Below the pieces are notes generated by a model. It was given only the letters and a program-made list of their open reading frames with translations, made no database searches and was not told the DNA's origin. The translations under genes and the position numbers were made by a program. From the NCBI GenBank assembly GCA_022539475.1, contig VCMS01000316.1, positions 52,922 to 115,988 of the forward strand: a DNA stretch of 63,067 bases, read 5' to 3'. This document shows, in pieces, positions 22,121-34,349 of the stretch (the first letter of the stretch is position 1; each line of letters starts with the position of its first letter). The DNA comes from Gracilaria domingensis. Its lineage: Eukaryota > Rhodophyta > Florideophyceae > Gracilariales > Gracilariaceae.

Positions 22121-23019
22121 GGGAACATTGTCACAGAAAATCTTAAATATTTCACTCATCAGGTTTAATTATCCATTAAAAAATCCATTCTATGCGATAC
22201 CAATGAATGGGCGCTTTCTAGTCAGTTTCAGGACAAGCAGCAGAGGTTTTATTGCTCTTCCACTTCCCGGGATCTACCCACCACGTTTGCTGCTATATAT
22301 CTTGATTTATCTTCAGCAATTCATTTGCTGTATTCATTAAAAGTTACGACTGCCTCTTATACGATTCAGAGGGCTGATACTTCAAATATCTTTTGAAATC
22401 CCACTTCTTCCATATAACTGAAACTCAACCTAATGATAAAACCAAAGCAACTCATGTTTATCAATCTTTTTCTTCTTCTCGCCCACGAAACGAATTAAAG
22501 CAGAAAATTTCGATTTGTCAACAGCCTACTGCTTCTTCTCGTAGAACGGTTACACATTTTTCAAAATCAAGCTTCTTGGGTTTCATCAAAGTTGTTTTTC
22601 TTCCACATAGACTTTGGAACCGCTCAGTTCGAACTGTAGTCCGCTTTTCCGAACCAGGATTCAATCCTTTTTCTTCATTACAAGCCTTCGCACCACGTGC
22701 TGCTAAGGCTCGGAATGGTGAAAAAGTATTAAATGCTGGTTCACTTTTATCGTATTCTACGCCATTCTAAGAAAAACGTCTTGATAATTTGCTAAAATTA
22801 TTTGAATTCGCGGATGCATATTTTGAATTTCACATCTTGCATTGCTTCAACCGTAATATTCCACGCATAGAAGATTAACATGAGTAAGAATATCCAAGAC
22901 ATCAAAATAACCCAATGATGTGCACCCGGTCGCAGGAAAATATCATATGTCGCCTGTATGTGCAAGTGAGGTCGAAGACCGTCGCAAAGAAAGCAAGCAG
23001 AAGATATAACTGCTGATAC
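22121..23019. other. Flank of gypsy element F, possible unidentified coding fragment
   Basis: A 125-codon frame (22393-22770, plus) with a basic, Ser/Phe-rich product has no ATG near its left edge and no recognisable domain. It may be part of a decayed exon. From 22780 to 23019 nothing recognisable was seen. Confidence 0.3.
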
Positions 23020-24115
23020 TGTAGAGCAAAATGCCCTGGATGGGGATGCGCTTAGGGGGTTTTCATATATGGTTGATACATTACCGGCTTCGACAACTCA
23101 TATTATGAGAAAGCATTAGGACGATGGTCCCATTTTGGGTTACGCCTAGGAAGGGTAGCATTCCCGTACACGTCTGCGGGACTGACCCAATGACGGATGC
23201 GCCGTGGCAAGCCAGCCCCGGCCCAACACTTGTATGGTAGTGGCCACCGTTTGTAGATATTTAGACTCTTACACTTGTATTTACAAGTGCGATACGTAAG
23301 TGAAGGCACTCGCGGCCACCTGGCGGAAAGTAAACTTCAAGGAGGACTTTGGTTCTGACCTGTCGCAGCTTGCGCCTGATTTCAGCCCAAGTCTTGGGAA
23401 CGTCGCTGTATATCCGGACTCGTCAACCACCTCCATCATCGAGAAAGGGTTACCCTCTCGGTATGGCTGGTTCCTTTAATTCGTTTTGTTATTTTCCTTC
23501 CGTCATACGGCCACACACTTCGTCCAGAGTATCAGGATTGGACTCATTGTCTCGGGACATACTCTCGCTGTCACGAGTCAGTGCGCCACAGTGCAGCTCG
23601 TTTATTGATCTCTTTTCCATGTAGATCTTTCCGTCATTGATGTTTCAATTGTTCTCAACATGTGAAGAAAAAAGTTTTAATGTTCAAGGCGTCTTCAGTG
23701 GCTTAATTTTTTCAAAAGCAATTAATTCTTTATATCTTCATTGCATTTTGAGCCAATGAGAACATATTGACTTTGGTCAGGGTGTGTTGTAGAAAAAACC
23801 GCTCACGATTAAAAATCAGTCGAATATCTGATTCAATTCAATTGCACGAGTTTTCGCTGGCTTGTTGCCCAATAACGTTGCGCTGAATACCCCTATTCGC
23901 TCTGGCTCGCCGAACAACTCGGATCCTACTCCGGTTCTTCCTCTTTACCTCCGACTGCACGCTCAGCTGGGTGCCACCTCGTACTTACACCCTGCTCGGG
24001 TTCACCGTATCAGAGGGTTCGGCCACTGCATCTGCACTCTCACTGATCTGGGCTGGAACAACCTTGTAAGTACATCTCTGCGACGCGACTGCTCTATTCC
24101 GACCGCCCGTTTACA
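23020..24115 (+). repeat. 5' LTR of gypsy element F
   Basis: It starts TGTAGAGC and ends about TTTACA nine bases before the PBS. It aligns by eye along its whole length with the 3' LTR (33500-34349), except for an extra block of about 250 bp at 23612-23861. Confidence 0.82.
23612..23861. repeat. AT-rich insertion of about 250 bp in the 5' LTR of F
   Basis: The 3' LTR reads straight from TTGATCCC to TTGTTGCCCCA, while the 5' LTR has this AT-rich block at the same point. No clear terminal inverted repeats or coding frame. It may be a short non-autonomous insertion. Confidence 0.55.
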
Positions 24116-24123
24116 CTAAAAAC

Positions 24124-24141
24124 TGGTGTCCCGACTTAGAA
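24124..24141 (+). other. Primer-binding site of element F
   Basis: TGGTGTCCCGACTTAGAA differs by one base from the 18-mer next to the LTRs of G and J (TGGTCTCCCGACTTAGAA). The inferred primer tRNA ends CGGGAGACCA, as eukaryotic tRNA-Tyr does. Confidence 0.75.
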
Positions 24142-24299
24142 TTGGCTTTACTTTCCAACACCAGTTGGAGTTGATTCGATTGTTGGAGCCCAAGTTGTTG
24201 GGAATATCGGCTTGTACCTTTCTTTCTATCGCCCATTTTTGGAAGTCGATCTGGTTACCAATTGGCCGACTTTGTCGGTGACCGATTTCGTCCCGTCGC

Positions 24300-26160
24300 A
24301 GGGATGGCGCTTCCTGCGCTTATTCCGTGCCTGGCTCATCCGGCTTACCGTCAGGGTTGCCTCCGTTGCCGAATGACAGAATCGAAGTCCCAGACAATGG
24401 CGACCCGGAACCGGATTCCCGGTATATCCGTTCTGATACCGTAACCCGAACCATTCGTGGACCACCTCAAGCTGCACCTGCGGCTACTTTTGCCACTTCG
24501 GTCCATGTTATGTCGTCGCGGTCTGATAGATACACCCTCCTTGAAATAGAGGCTCAAGTGCGAATCTTGCAGAACTCTCAACAGGGACTGATTTGGGATA
24601 TCATGAAACTGCAACAACAGTTTCATGAAGCCTGCGTCCAGGAGGTTTAGAGCGACGTCCATGTACGTCGGTCTGATTTCGAAGAGATCATGGAACACCG
24701 ACAGGCGTGGACTGTTTTGCATGAGCAGGTCTCTGCGCACCTGGGTTGCTTGGCTACCGTTCTGAGACGGTCAAGCAAATCATCGTCACAGATGATTTTG
24801 CGCCCGGAGCCCTGGTTTCCGAAGCATCTCGGCACTTGCACCGCTCCCGGGGTCGTCCGACTAAGAAGAAGAAGACTAAATTGGAATCGGATTCGTCTTA
24901 TTCGTCCTCTTCGGAAGAGAAAGCCCATGAAGTGGGATCTTCATCCGACTCGTTGGACAGCGAGATCGGTCGTCCGCGTCATCTTGTTCCCCGCTCACGG
25001 CCTATTGAAGCAACTCAAGGGCCGCGGGCGAGGCCATACGACAGGAAGGAGACACCTTGGACTAAAGGAACTGAAGCCCACGAATCTACTGTATCCGAAG
25101 TCGCCGTCGTATCGATACTATCGGCATGAAGACACGCAACTACAGAAGATCTCACGTGGGACGGCGAGTAATCATCTCCGACAAATGGAGCTCACTCTCA
25201 AGCCCCACAAGTTCTCTGGGGAAGGTACAATTTGGTATTGGATTTCCTGGCCAGTTTCGTGGCGGAAGCCGATGTACTTCGGATGAGTGAGGCTCAGGCC
25301 TACATTGCGCTGCGGTATCTTCTAACGGGCATAGCCGAAGATCAATGGAAGTCGCCTCGTTGGTCGAATCGCGCCTTCAAAAGAAGGTTTACGTGTTGGC
25401 CGGAGGCTGTGCAATACCTCTCTAGGTCGTACGCTGCGGCCAAGGTAAGACAAGGAACTGTAATTGCGCTGAGAGACACGAAGCAGGGAGCCGAAGAGTT
25501 GAAAACGGCTTATTCCACTCGCCTGAATACGGCTCTCCACCGTCATGGTAACATGTGCTCAGTTGCTGAGAGAGGTAGAATATTTGTGGACGGCCTAGAT
25601 CGTTCCATCAGGACCCTTGTTGCCCGGAACCTGTACGATACGCCCAAGCCAAAAGGGATGCAGCCCGAGCACGGGCCGGTATCAAGATTAGGACCCCTCC
25701 CCTCCTCATTTGGAAGGGCGCTACTCGTCTCTGCCTCTGTTGCGATGTTCGGTCCAAGTGGGTTAAGACAACCTGCACCTGTTGCAGGGCGATGGTTTAA
25801 TGACGAATTCGGAGATATGTCAGTGACCGAGCCGTCTACTACCGAGGTAGAACTTCTGTACGCCAGTCAGCACGTCCCGGCATTGCACGTTCCACACGGC
25901 GGTGGGTATCGTAACCAACGCCCTGGATGGAGGGACTCGTGTCCTTCTCGGCAGGCGCGCCGGCCTCCCAACGCAGATCTTCTTCGTCATCTTTTTTTCC
26001 ATACCTGTTACAGGCCTGGAAATTTTGCTCCAAATTGGTTCTTGCCCATCGAGGACATGGTGAAACTCGTGCTTCAGTATGAGTTGTGGACGTCCGCCGA
26101 ACGGGTAACGCGTTCCAGATAATTCGTACTTTCGTGCGAAGGCGGGAGCTCAGCCTGATA
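24300..26160 (+). pseudogene. gag of gypsy element F
   Basis: Broken gag in at least four frame segments. It keeps the coiled-coil-like N-terminal part (LEIEAQVRILQNSQQGL), the Ser/Asp/Glu spacer, and the conserved capsid-like block shared with G and J (LDFLASFVAEADVLRMSEAQ, FTCWPEAVQYLSRSYA, YSTRLNTALHRHGN, FVDGLDRSIRTLVAR). The CCHC knuckle of G is not recoverable here. Non-functional. Confidence 0.78.
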
Positions 26161-26376
26161 AGCAGGAAACCCAGGCACCCCAGGATGAGAACGCTGCCGC
26201 ACCTGTGGAATACCGCAGACTGGTGGCGAAGCTCAGAAGAACTCAGCACGGGGGGCTCTAGCAAGGGAGATACGTCCCCGAGGAAAATGGCCAGTTCAGA
26301 CGTGGACTCAGAACGCCTTCTCGTTCTGCGTCATCCGTGGATACGGTTTAAGAATATCCAGATTCCGGATTGAGTC

Positions 26377-27083
26377 ATGGTCATGGCGAAGCGCAATTAC
26401 AAAGTCTTCGTCGACCTGGGTGTCTCTGACCAACATAGGGTTCGACAGTTGTCCGTTCTCGACACGGGGGGTGGTCCAAATTTTTTGGTTCAGTCTTCGA
26501 ATCCGCCGCATCTGCGGTCTTGTATGCGCGCTCCGCGCCCATTGATATATCGGATGCCAACAATCGTCCACTCTTGACCGTGGTATCCATCGACTTGGTG
26601 TTCAGGATGGGTCGCTGCGTTGTGCAGTTGGTATCTCTGGTTTGCAAGCAGTTACCTGCGCCGGTTATACTCGGGTGTAACTTCCGCGACCACTTCATCG
26701 ATGCAATTCGACCGCGGAAAAGAACCGTCCAGATGGAAGACGGCATGACAGTACCGATCATTCGGAAATCCCTTTGGCGGGCGTCTCAGAAGCATGTCTC
26801 GCTGCCAGTGGCTCAACAGCGGATGGAAAACGAGCGCCCGTCGACGAGACTCCGAGTAGCTGGGTATGTAGCCATCCTACTGGAACCGCAAATGTGGGTT
26901 GCTATTTCATCCGAACAGTGTGGCCTAAAGAATGTTCAACCGCTACCCCTGCTCTGTGAGACAATGCAAATTGCCCTCGCTGATGGGATTGTACTCGTGG
27001 AACCCGAGAAGCCCTTCCAGGTATTGGTTGCGAACTTCAGCTGTTTCCAACAACGCTTGGCCATAAACGAAGTTAATGCCTAG
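26377..27083 (+). pseudogene. Retropepsin region of gypsy element F
   Basis: MAKRNYKVFVDLG leads into the active-site block LSVLDTGGGPNF (LLDTGAAPNL in G) and then, after a frameshift near 26500, APVILGCNFRDHFIDAIRP. The frame continues without a stop through EPQMWVAISSEQCG into the start of pol. That matters because the intact element G has a TAA at this place. Confidence 0.8.
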
Positions 27084-27339
27084 ATGCTTCCACACCCTAC
27101 CGCAATAATACATACGCAGGTCTCTACTGCCAAAGTTGTTGGTATCCTCGAACTTCAGAACGGGGAGGGGGAGCGGAAGGATTTTGAACTGAACACTGGA
27201 CCTATCAGTTCGGGAGGAGACGTTAACCCGACGTCTTTGGATGTGTATGACCGCAATCAGTCAACGGAAGCGACGCCGACCTGGTCGGATAACTAGAAGG
27301 GATCGAGTACGGCTGACCAGAAGATTATTGCAGTACAGG

Positions 27340-28770
27340 AGCTTGAGTCTCTGTACTTCAGTCATGTGCCAGAAGCTCACCGTGATGAATTGCGGTAGAT
27401 GCTTCATGAGGTCGCGCCCATGTGCGATGGTTCACTCGGTAAGATTGGGATCACCCAACATCGGATCGAATTGGTGCCGAAGACTCGATCGATTTCACAA
27501 CACCCTTACAGGGCAGGACCAAGAGCTCGGGAGGAGGAAAAGACCCAAGTTCAGAAAATGTTCCGTGCAGCAGTCACATAGCCGACTCAGTCAGCAGGGG
27601 CATCGGTGGTGGTGCTCGCGCCCATAGTTGATGGGTCTCGGCGTTTTGACATCGGTTACCGCAAGCTAAACGCGGTAACGGTGAACAACGTGTACTCAAT
27701 CCCACGAATGGATGAACGAATCGATTTGTTGGGCCCCGCGAAATTATTCACAATTCTACACGCTAAATGAGGCTATTAGAAAGTTCCGATGAGGGCTGAA
27801 TAGCATGAAAAGACGGTCCTCACTTTTCACCAAGGACTGTACAGACCCAACCGGATGCCATTTGGTTTGACGAATGCGCCAGCCACATTGCAGCGAGCTA
27901 TGGATATTTTGCTATATTTTGGAAGACTTACCTTGGTTACCTGGACAAGATTATAGTATATTCCAGTAATCTGGACGAGCACTTGACCTACGTACGGGAT
28001 GTGATACAAATCCAGCGCGATTAAGGCGTTACAGTGAGGTTGAAAAAGTGCGAGTTCTTTACGAGCACCGTACAATATCTCGGACATATCATCCATTCAG
28101 GACGACTATTGATATACAAAGCGTCTGTCAAGTCCCTCAAGGAGGCAAAGCACCTTCGCATTCAAACCGAACTGCGATCTTTCATCGTCCTCTTTAATTT
28201 TTACCGTCGCTTCATCCAGCGCTTCGCGGACATTGCAGCTCCATTGAACGAAATCCTTCGAAACGGGCAGCCAGTCGAACTGGAAACGTTCAAAGACCGT
28301 GAACTTATGACTTTCTTCGAACTGGTGGAAGCGGTTACATCTCCACCAATTCTCTCCTTCCCTAGGGTTGGATTGCCATATGTTATCGACAGGGAGACGA
28401 GCAACTATAAAGTTTAATGCGCTCTTTTTCAGACCACAGTAGATGGAGAGCGGTTGCCAATTGGTTTTTGGTTGAGAAGCATCAACGTCGAAGAGAGGAA
28501 CTATTTGGTGTCTGAGTGGGAATGCTTAGCATTGGTCTGGGCACTACAGACCTCGCGCTCTTACCTTATGGGGACTCATTTTGTAGTTCATATGATCAAT
28601 CGGCCTTGCGCTGGCTGCTCCATATTGCAGAGCCCTCTGGCCACGTGATGCGTTGGGGACTGCGCTTGGCTAAATTCGTCTTCAAAATCAGGTATAAGAA
28701 GTGAATTCTGGAGACACAGGCGGACGTGCTTTCACGCTCGCATACAGCGGCGAAAGCTGAGCCAGTTGGT
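27340..28770 (+). pseudogene. RT-RNase H region of gypsy element F
   Basis: Recognisable RT blocks in several frames include IGITQHRIELVPKTRSISQH, RYRKLNAVTVNNVYSIPRM, RLKKCEFFTSTVQYLGHII, and the start of RNase H. The catalytic YLDD is read as YLDK at about 27938-27949, and the stretch 27550-28030 has many stops, so it is catalytically dead. Confidence 0.78.
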
Positions 28771-29580
28771 GACCTGGAGATACATTGCTCCCTTACCGAA
28801 GAGGACGAGAGCGATGTCAACGAAGACTCGGATGTTTGCGATCTTTACGACCCAGCTCTATCCGTTTCGAACGGGCCACCAGCACCTGGATTATTTGTGC
28901 CAATCATGCCGGAAGAACTCCTTCGGGAACAGCACACCGATCCGTTCTATGTTGAGATCCGTGCCAGTTTGAACGGTGGAGCTCAACTGCGCTTCCTCAC
29001 GACTGACCAGGGATTTCTAATCCAAACTGTTGGAGACAAGCCACAGATTGTGGTTCCTCACCCACTACAATCTCGAGTGCTGCATCTGTCGCATTATGCT
29101 AAACTGTCAGCCTACCCTGATGGACGGAAGTTGTATTCCATCTTAATGAAGAACTTTACGGGCCAGCCGAGGCTTTTGATGCGTATGAAACTGTTCTTGG
29201 ATGTTCTGCTTGGGCAAAAAAGCGAATAGAACTGCGGAAGCATTCCAAAAAGTTGGTACTATTCCCCACTGGGGCACCTCTTGCGTTTTCGCAAGTGATA
29301 TACTCGGCGAATTCATGCGCACACGCCGGAGACATCGGTTTCTACTCGTCATTACCCAACACGTTTCCAAGCCCCAAGTAACTGCCAAGTGAAGCGATTC
29401 AACCACAGTATACTTAACGCATTACACACGCTTGTTTCCGATCACCGGACGGAATGGGGTCAATACACCGATGCGGTGACATATGCATATAATACACAGG
29501 TTCATCGCAGCACTCAGATCTCGCCTGTCGAGTTCGTGCTATCACGCTTCCCATCTTTGGTGGTCATCAGGCCATAGCCA
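28770..29580 (+). pseudogene. Integrase of gypsy element F, core deleted
   Basis: The N-terminal zinc region is degenerate (LSHYAKLSAYPDGRKLY). The core begins (LVITQHVSKP) and then jumps at about 29377 to the end of the core (NCQVKRFNHSILNALHTL). Compared with G, about 75 codons that hold the second and third catalytic acidic residues are missing. The C-terminal part (YTDAVTYAYNTQVHRSTQ) remains. Confidence 0.75.
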
Positions 29581-29712
29581 ATCTTGGATAAGTTCCCCTA
29601 GCCCCGCCTGCACAGGGACGCCTGGAAAGGCTGGATTACGAAGATCATTCAAAAGGCTAGTCAGAATATCTCTAGCGCACAGGCCTTCTACAAGCGAAAT
29701 TTTGACACTAGA

Positions 29713-30570
29713 GTGCCAAAGCATGACCATCACATCAGGCAAGGTAGGTACGCCTTCCTACGGAAAGAATACTACAACCTCGATATGGAGAAGCGTCATA
29801 AGCTCTACGCTATCGCGTACGGTCCCTACCAGGTCATTTCAATTACCGAAAGAACGTTTGTCCTTGACATCGAGGGAGAGCACGAGCGTTCTTGGCGTGA
29901 TCGCGAAACGCCTGCACCAACCCCTGCTTCTCAAGAAACAGAACCGGAAACGCCGAAGACTGCTACAGCTACTGTGCAGCCCGCCGTCGACACGGAAACA
30001 CGCACCCATCTGTCAGTATTGCCGAATTCCAGTCGAGAACTTGCCAATTTGCAGGATAACCCGGAATCGCATCAGTCATTCTCTGCCGCCATTCATGTCC
30101 ACACGGGGATACTGGCCCCTCCGGAGATACTGACCACCGCCCCCGCCGTTACAACTGAGGAGGGGGAGGAGGCAGGTCGCTCTTTGGGGTTGCCGCCGTC
30201 ATCGACGGAGTCGCCTTCGCAGCCCTCAGCTTCGCAGGAACGCAACGCAACACACGACAAGAAGCCAAAGATCCAGGGCGAAGAGACTGCCATCCAGATT
30301 TTGCGGAACCCTGAAGAAGAATGTGCCACTTCGTCGAAGCAGCAAGCCGGAAGTCAGAAGGAAAGGAGAGTTGTTGAAGGACACCGTGCTGTTAGGGCAG
30401 ACCCGACTTCGGGAGATCTTGGAAACTTGTTAAGTAATGAAACCGCTAAGAACACGGATGCAATGGCCGATATGGCGAGTCGATATGCCACAGTAAGAGG
30501 GCAGCAGCCCTTTACCGTAAACCGGTGCACACCGTGCCAAATGTCTGTCTCCGTCGGCGATCCACCCTAA
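29713..30570 (+). pseudogene. Integrase GPY/F tail and Pro/Thr/Glu-rich extension of element F
   Basis: A 285-codon open frame holds the GPY/F module (AFLRKEYYNL, YGPYQVISITERTFVLDIEG) followed by a low-complexity acidic, Pro/Ser/Thr-rich extension of about 220 residues. G has a similar long extension after the same module, so a long disordered tail is a family trait. Confidence 0.72.
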
Positions 30571-30949
30571 GTGGAGGATTATAGTACACGAGCTGGGCAT
30601 GCGCCCGCTGTAAAGCTCGAGGCCGCTGAAAACGAAAACTCCGAGTTTGAATCGGCTGCGCACAACCGTACAAATGGCGCAGGCCTCGCACCCGCAGTGC
30701 GTGGTGAGCTTCGCCTCGGCACGTTCCACAGTACCACTCGCTGGCGCACTGCAATGCAGACCGTTCGCCCTCACGACGAAAAATCTCGCTTGGACGCCGG
30801 AAGTTCTCTACTCGAGAACACCCAAGCCGGGCCACATGCGAATGACACGGGAAGGAGGGCCAGAAATCTGGAAGTCTGAATGTCAGTGAGACACTGTCGT
30901 CACCAGGACGACCAGGCGTACAGAACGTACTTACGTCAAAACGGAAGTC

Positions 30950-31265
30950 GAACGTAAATGACACCCACGACGGAGAAGCCGAGAAGGACACCCCGAAAGA
31001 GGGCACAATGACCGAACCGCACACCGAGCGGCGTGTTTTCCATAGGGATTGTGTTATTGATCGTCTGTTAAGTCACTTCTACGCCTCTGACGGAGAGATA
31101 TTTTATCGAGTTCGTTGGTATGGCTACGCCCCCTCTAGAGAGACACACGAGCTCTTGAGCACTTATCTCGCTCTAAGGTGTTGCAGTTCCACCGTCGCAC
31201 ACGGACATCGATACCCACTACGCTGGAAAAGGACCAAGTGGGTTGACCACTCACATAACAAATGA
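30950..31265 (+). pseudogene. Chromodomain of gypsy element F
   Basis: The frame at 31008-31265 reads CVIDRLLSHFYASDGEIFYR followed by VRWYGYAPSRETHELL, which matches a chromodomain beta-sheet (V.R...YRVRW.GY...E.TW) with the final TWE changed to THE. It aligns with the chromodomain of G. In chromoviruses this module directs integration to particular chromatin. Confidence 0.75.
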
Positions 31266-31949
31266 GCATCGCCGTCTCAAATTGAATCAAACCGCTCAAC
31301 GTGGACGCTATAGAATTCAAATAAAAATGTTGCACACGCGGAAGCCACTCTGCCGTTGATAAGAAGGCAAAAGAAGAGGCGGGAAACTGGAGAACAAGAG
31401 TACGAAGACTTTGCGATAGGCGCTTTCTGCGGAAAGATATCTCTCGATTGGTAGGCTGATTGAAACAGCCTCCACCAAGATAAGATCCAATGAGAAGGGG
31501 GAGAACCAGAAGAAAATCTATGAGCCAAGCCAGCAAGGCTGGAGAAGTTTACCTCTAACTATAGAGTTCGGCCCCTAATCACTGGCGTCTACAAATGGCT
31601 CCAACGTCTCTACGGGAGTCCCGCATGGAAGGTTTAGACCGCCGATGACCCAGCACCTGGGGTGCTGCTACGGCTGGGATCTCCGGAGAAGTGCTGTCCC
31701 GCTATCGCTTGTAGTTCCGATTCGTCGGTCATCTTATCCAGGACCGCAACCCCCACCCCTCGAAAGAAGTCGCGAATGACCGCCGCTCGCGCAGTAAGGT
31801 TAGAACCGCTGCACCCAGCAGAAACCAAGACCTGTGCTCAGGGCGCAGTCGGCGCCGGAGCCGCTTCAGCGGGTGGGTCGACATTGGTGGCATCGTCGCC
31901 GTCTCCCATCACTACAGGGTCATCATCGTCCTCTGCCCCCATTAGGCTT

Positions 31950-33140
31950 CCCTAATCTATGACGCTTCCTCCTTCGGTAGGGTCATCACCGTCATCAACG
32001 ATGTACTCGAACCCACGCGGGTGCACTTGCGGGATGTGTCCTTCCTCTCTGCGGCGGCCAGCCGCTTCAGCGGGTCGAACTACCTCCCATATGCAAGGGT
32101 CAAGGTAAACTAAATCGGCGGCGTTGACGATACGTCCAGGAGATCGATCGGACTGCCGACGGACGCTTTCGGACACCTGGCTAGTACGCTTTTCGTCCCA
32201 ATGGATCTGGTCAACGACCCCCACCAACTCGGTGACCTCACGTGCATTGCGCACGGAGCCGAGTAATTTGGAAAGGTCTAGAGATCGGATGGCATGCCGG
32301 ATGAGCTCCGGAATAGGCCACAGCCAGTATAAATCTACGCCTCTACGAGGAAGAAAGCCGCAACGCGAACGCTCTACTCTGTTGCCAGGATATTCTATAG
32401 GCCGCGGGGCGTATTGGTCAGGAACTAAGACCCTATGTACGTTAGGTAGGTCGGAAGCTGGACATGACACCCTCGCGGGACCTCAACCGCAGGCCAGAAT
32501 GATGGCAGCGGCAGGTAGCGCCCACCATGGGAGTGTCTCTCAATTCGGTCTACCTCCGTGCATTGGTACGGCGCCAATATACCGAAACGTGAGCGCCATT
32601 TTTTCTCGAATCGGAGGCCTTCGTGAAACTGAGATCATGTTGGACGGCGGAGATACCAGAACTAGAGGCGAAGGGTGGAGCGAGCCCACAGTATCAACTA
32701 TGATTGAGGCTGCACGGCTTCCGAATATCGGTCGGTCTCATCCAATGAAATGGCCAAATGGTCACTGTAGCCGACTTCACCGAATGTTTGATATCGCGCC
32801 ACGTCGTACTGGTACTGTGCCGGAACCGGATGCCCGATCAGACCCCGGAAATGATGCGCGTACTCCATGCGGGCCATCTCGTTGCCATCAAACTGTCTAA
32901 ATTCGTTTCGACGTACGAACAGACAACTCGGAGTGACCGCGACGAGATCTATCCAATGCCATGACCGAGTGACATCGACATGAAGCCCACCAGGGAGTTG
33001 CCCGTCAACGGCGTACGAATCGACGAGCTCGGTATCCCGAACGGCTTCGACATCAAACCAGGGATTTTGAGCGAAGATAAAACTGTGCCGGTGAGGATCC
33101 CGGATGCGCTAACGCGTCCGCGCTGAGCCATCCACCCAGA
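31950..33140 (-). pseudogene. Antisense ORF remnant of element F, homologous to the antisense ORF of G
   Basis: On the strand opposite to gag-pol, between chromodomain and 3' LTR. Frames on the minus strand carry blocks that align in order with the plus-strand protein of G: near 33115-32960, RDPHR, PWF, AV, SYA and LPGGL; near 32790, YQTFGEV; then at 32470-31952 IRSLDL, DRSPGR, DLVYLDP and HPRGFEYI. Stops and frameshifts are present. No known domain. The match to G in sequence, order, position and relative strand is the evidence that this is a real element gene. Confidence 0.75.
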
Positions 33141-33486
33141 GAAGCTGAAATCTCAGGACTGAATCAATCCCACACAAGCGCAGCCCCAGCTTCAGTCGGA
33201 GCATGGTCTTGATGCCAGCAACGTGGCTGTGAAGCAGCCGACGACTGCGGAAGCGGCACAGAACGGAACAGCAGGTGCGACACTTGGATTCGAGCTGTCT
33301 AAGACGAAGGAGCGTTGAAAGCGTTGGAATCGTTGTTGGACATCGCCGATGTGTTGTAGAGGTGGATAGTTTTCATCACAGAAGTTGTGCGTGGTCCCAA
33401 ATAGTTGTCGGTAGACCAGTCTTGCGGGACCTTCTGATACCCTCATCACGAGGCGCATCAAACAGATAGCGTCAGTGCCCCAGCCT

Positions 33487-33499
33487 GAGAAGGGGGAAA
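33487..33499 (+). other. Polypurine tract of element F
   Basis: GAGAAGGGGGAAA directly precedes the TG of the 3' LTR at 33500. Confidence 0.82.
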
Positions 33500-34349
33500 T
33501 GTAGAGCAAAATTACCTGGATGGATATGCATTCAGGTGGTTTTCGTATATGGTTGATCCATTACCGGCTTCGACACCTCATATTATGAGAAGGCCTTAGG
33601 AAAATGGTCCCACTTTGGATTACGCCCAGAAAAGGTAGCATTGACGTATAAGTGTGCGGGACAGACCAAATGACCGATGCGCCGTGGCAAGCCTGCCACG
33701 GTCCAACACGTGTAGGGTAGTGGCCACTGTTGGTACAGTAGACAGTTAGACTCTTACACTAGTATTTTCAAGTGCCGTACGTAAATGACGGCACTAGCGG
33801 CCGCCGGGCGGGAAGTAAACTTCAAGGAGGCCTTTGGCTCGGACTTGTCACAGCTTTCGCCCGACTTCAGCCCAATTCTTGGGAACGTCGTGGCATATCC
33901 GGATTGGTCAACCACCTTTCTCTCCGAGAAGTGCATAACTCGTCGTTACGGCTCGTTTCTTGAATTCTTTCTGTTATTTTTCTTCCGTCATATGGCTACA
34001 CACTTCGTCCTGAGTATCATTACTGAACTAATTGCCTCGGGACATGTTCCTGCTTTCATGAGTCAGCGCGCCACAGTGCAGCTGGTTTGTTGATCCCTTG
34101 TTGCCCCATACCGCTGGGCTGGATACCCCTACTCGCTGTAGATCGCCGAACAGCTCGGATCTTACACCAATTCTTTCCCTTTTTACCTCCGACTGCACAC
34201 TCTTATCGGGGTCATCCCGGAATTACCATCGGCTCGTGTTGGCCGTATTGGATCTTCTTGCAGCATCTGCCCTCTCAGGGAGCAGGGCTCGAGCACCCTT
34301 GTAGATGTATGTCGGCGTCGCGGCTGGTCTTTTCCGCCTACAGTTTGCA
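33500..34349 (+). repeat. 3' LTR of gypsy element F
   Basis: 850 bp, TGTAGAGC...TTTGCA, clearly diverged from the 5' copy by many substitutions and lacking the 250-bp insertion. This divergence dates F as much older than G. Confidence 0.82.

Larger units (their letters stand above)
23020..34349 (+). mobile_element. Old Ty3/gypsy chromovirus-type element F with antisense ORF
   Basis: An 11.3-kb element with 5' LTR, PBS, gag, protease, RT-RNase H, integrase, GPY/F tail, chromodomain, an antisense ORF remnant, polypurine tract and 3' LTR, all co-linear with the intact element G. The LTRs have diverged and most frames are broken. The flanking 5-mers (GATAC left, CACGT right) do not match, so the target duplication has decayed, an edge is misplaced, or the ends have recombined. 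Confidence 0.88.

Noticed and set aside
32124..32900. A 258-codon plus-strand ORF in element F
   Set aside because: It is the complement of the antisense-ORF remnant, whose minus-strand frame is the one that matches the protein of G.
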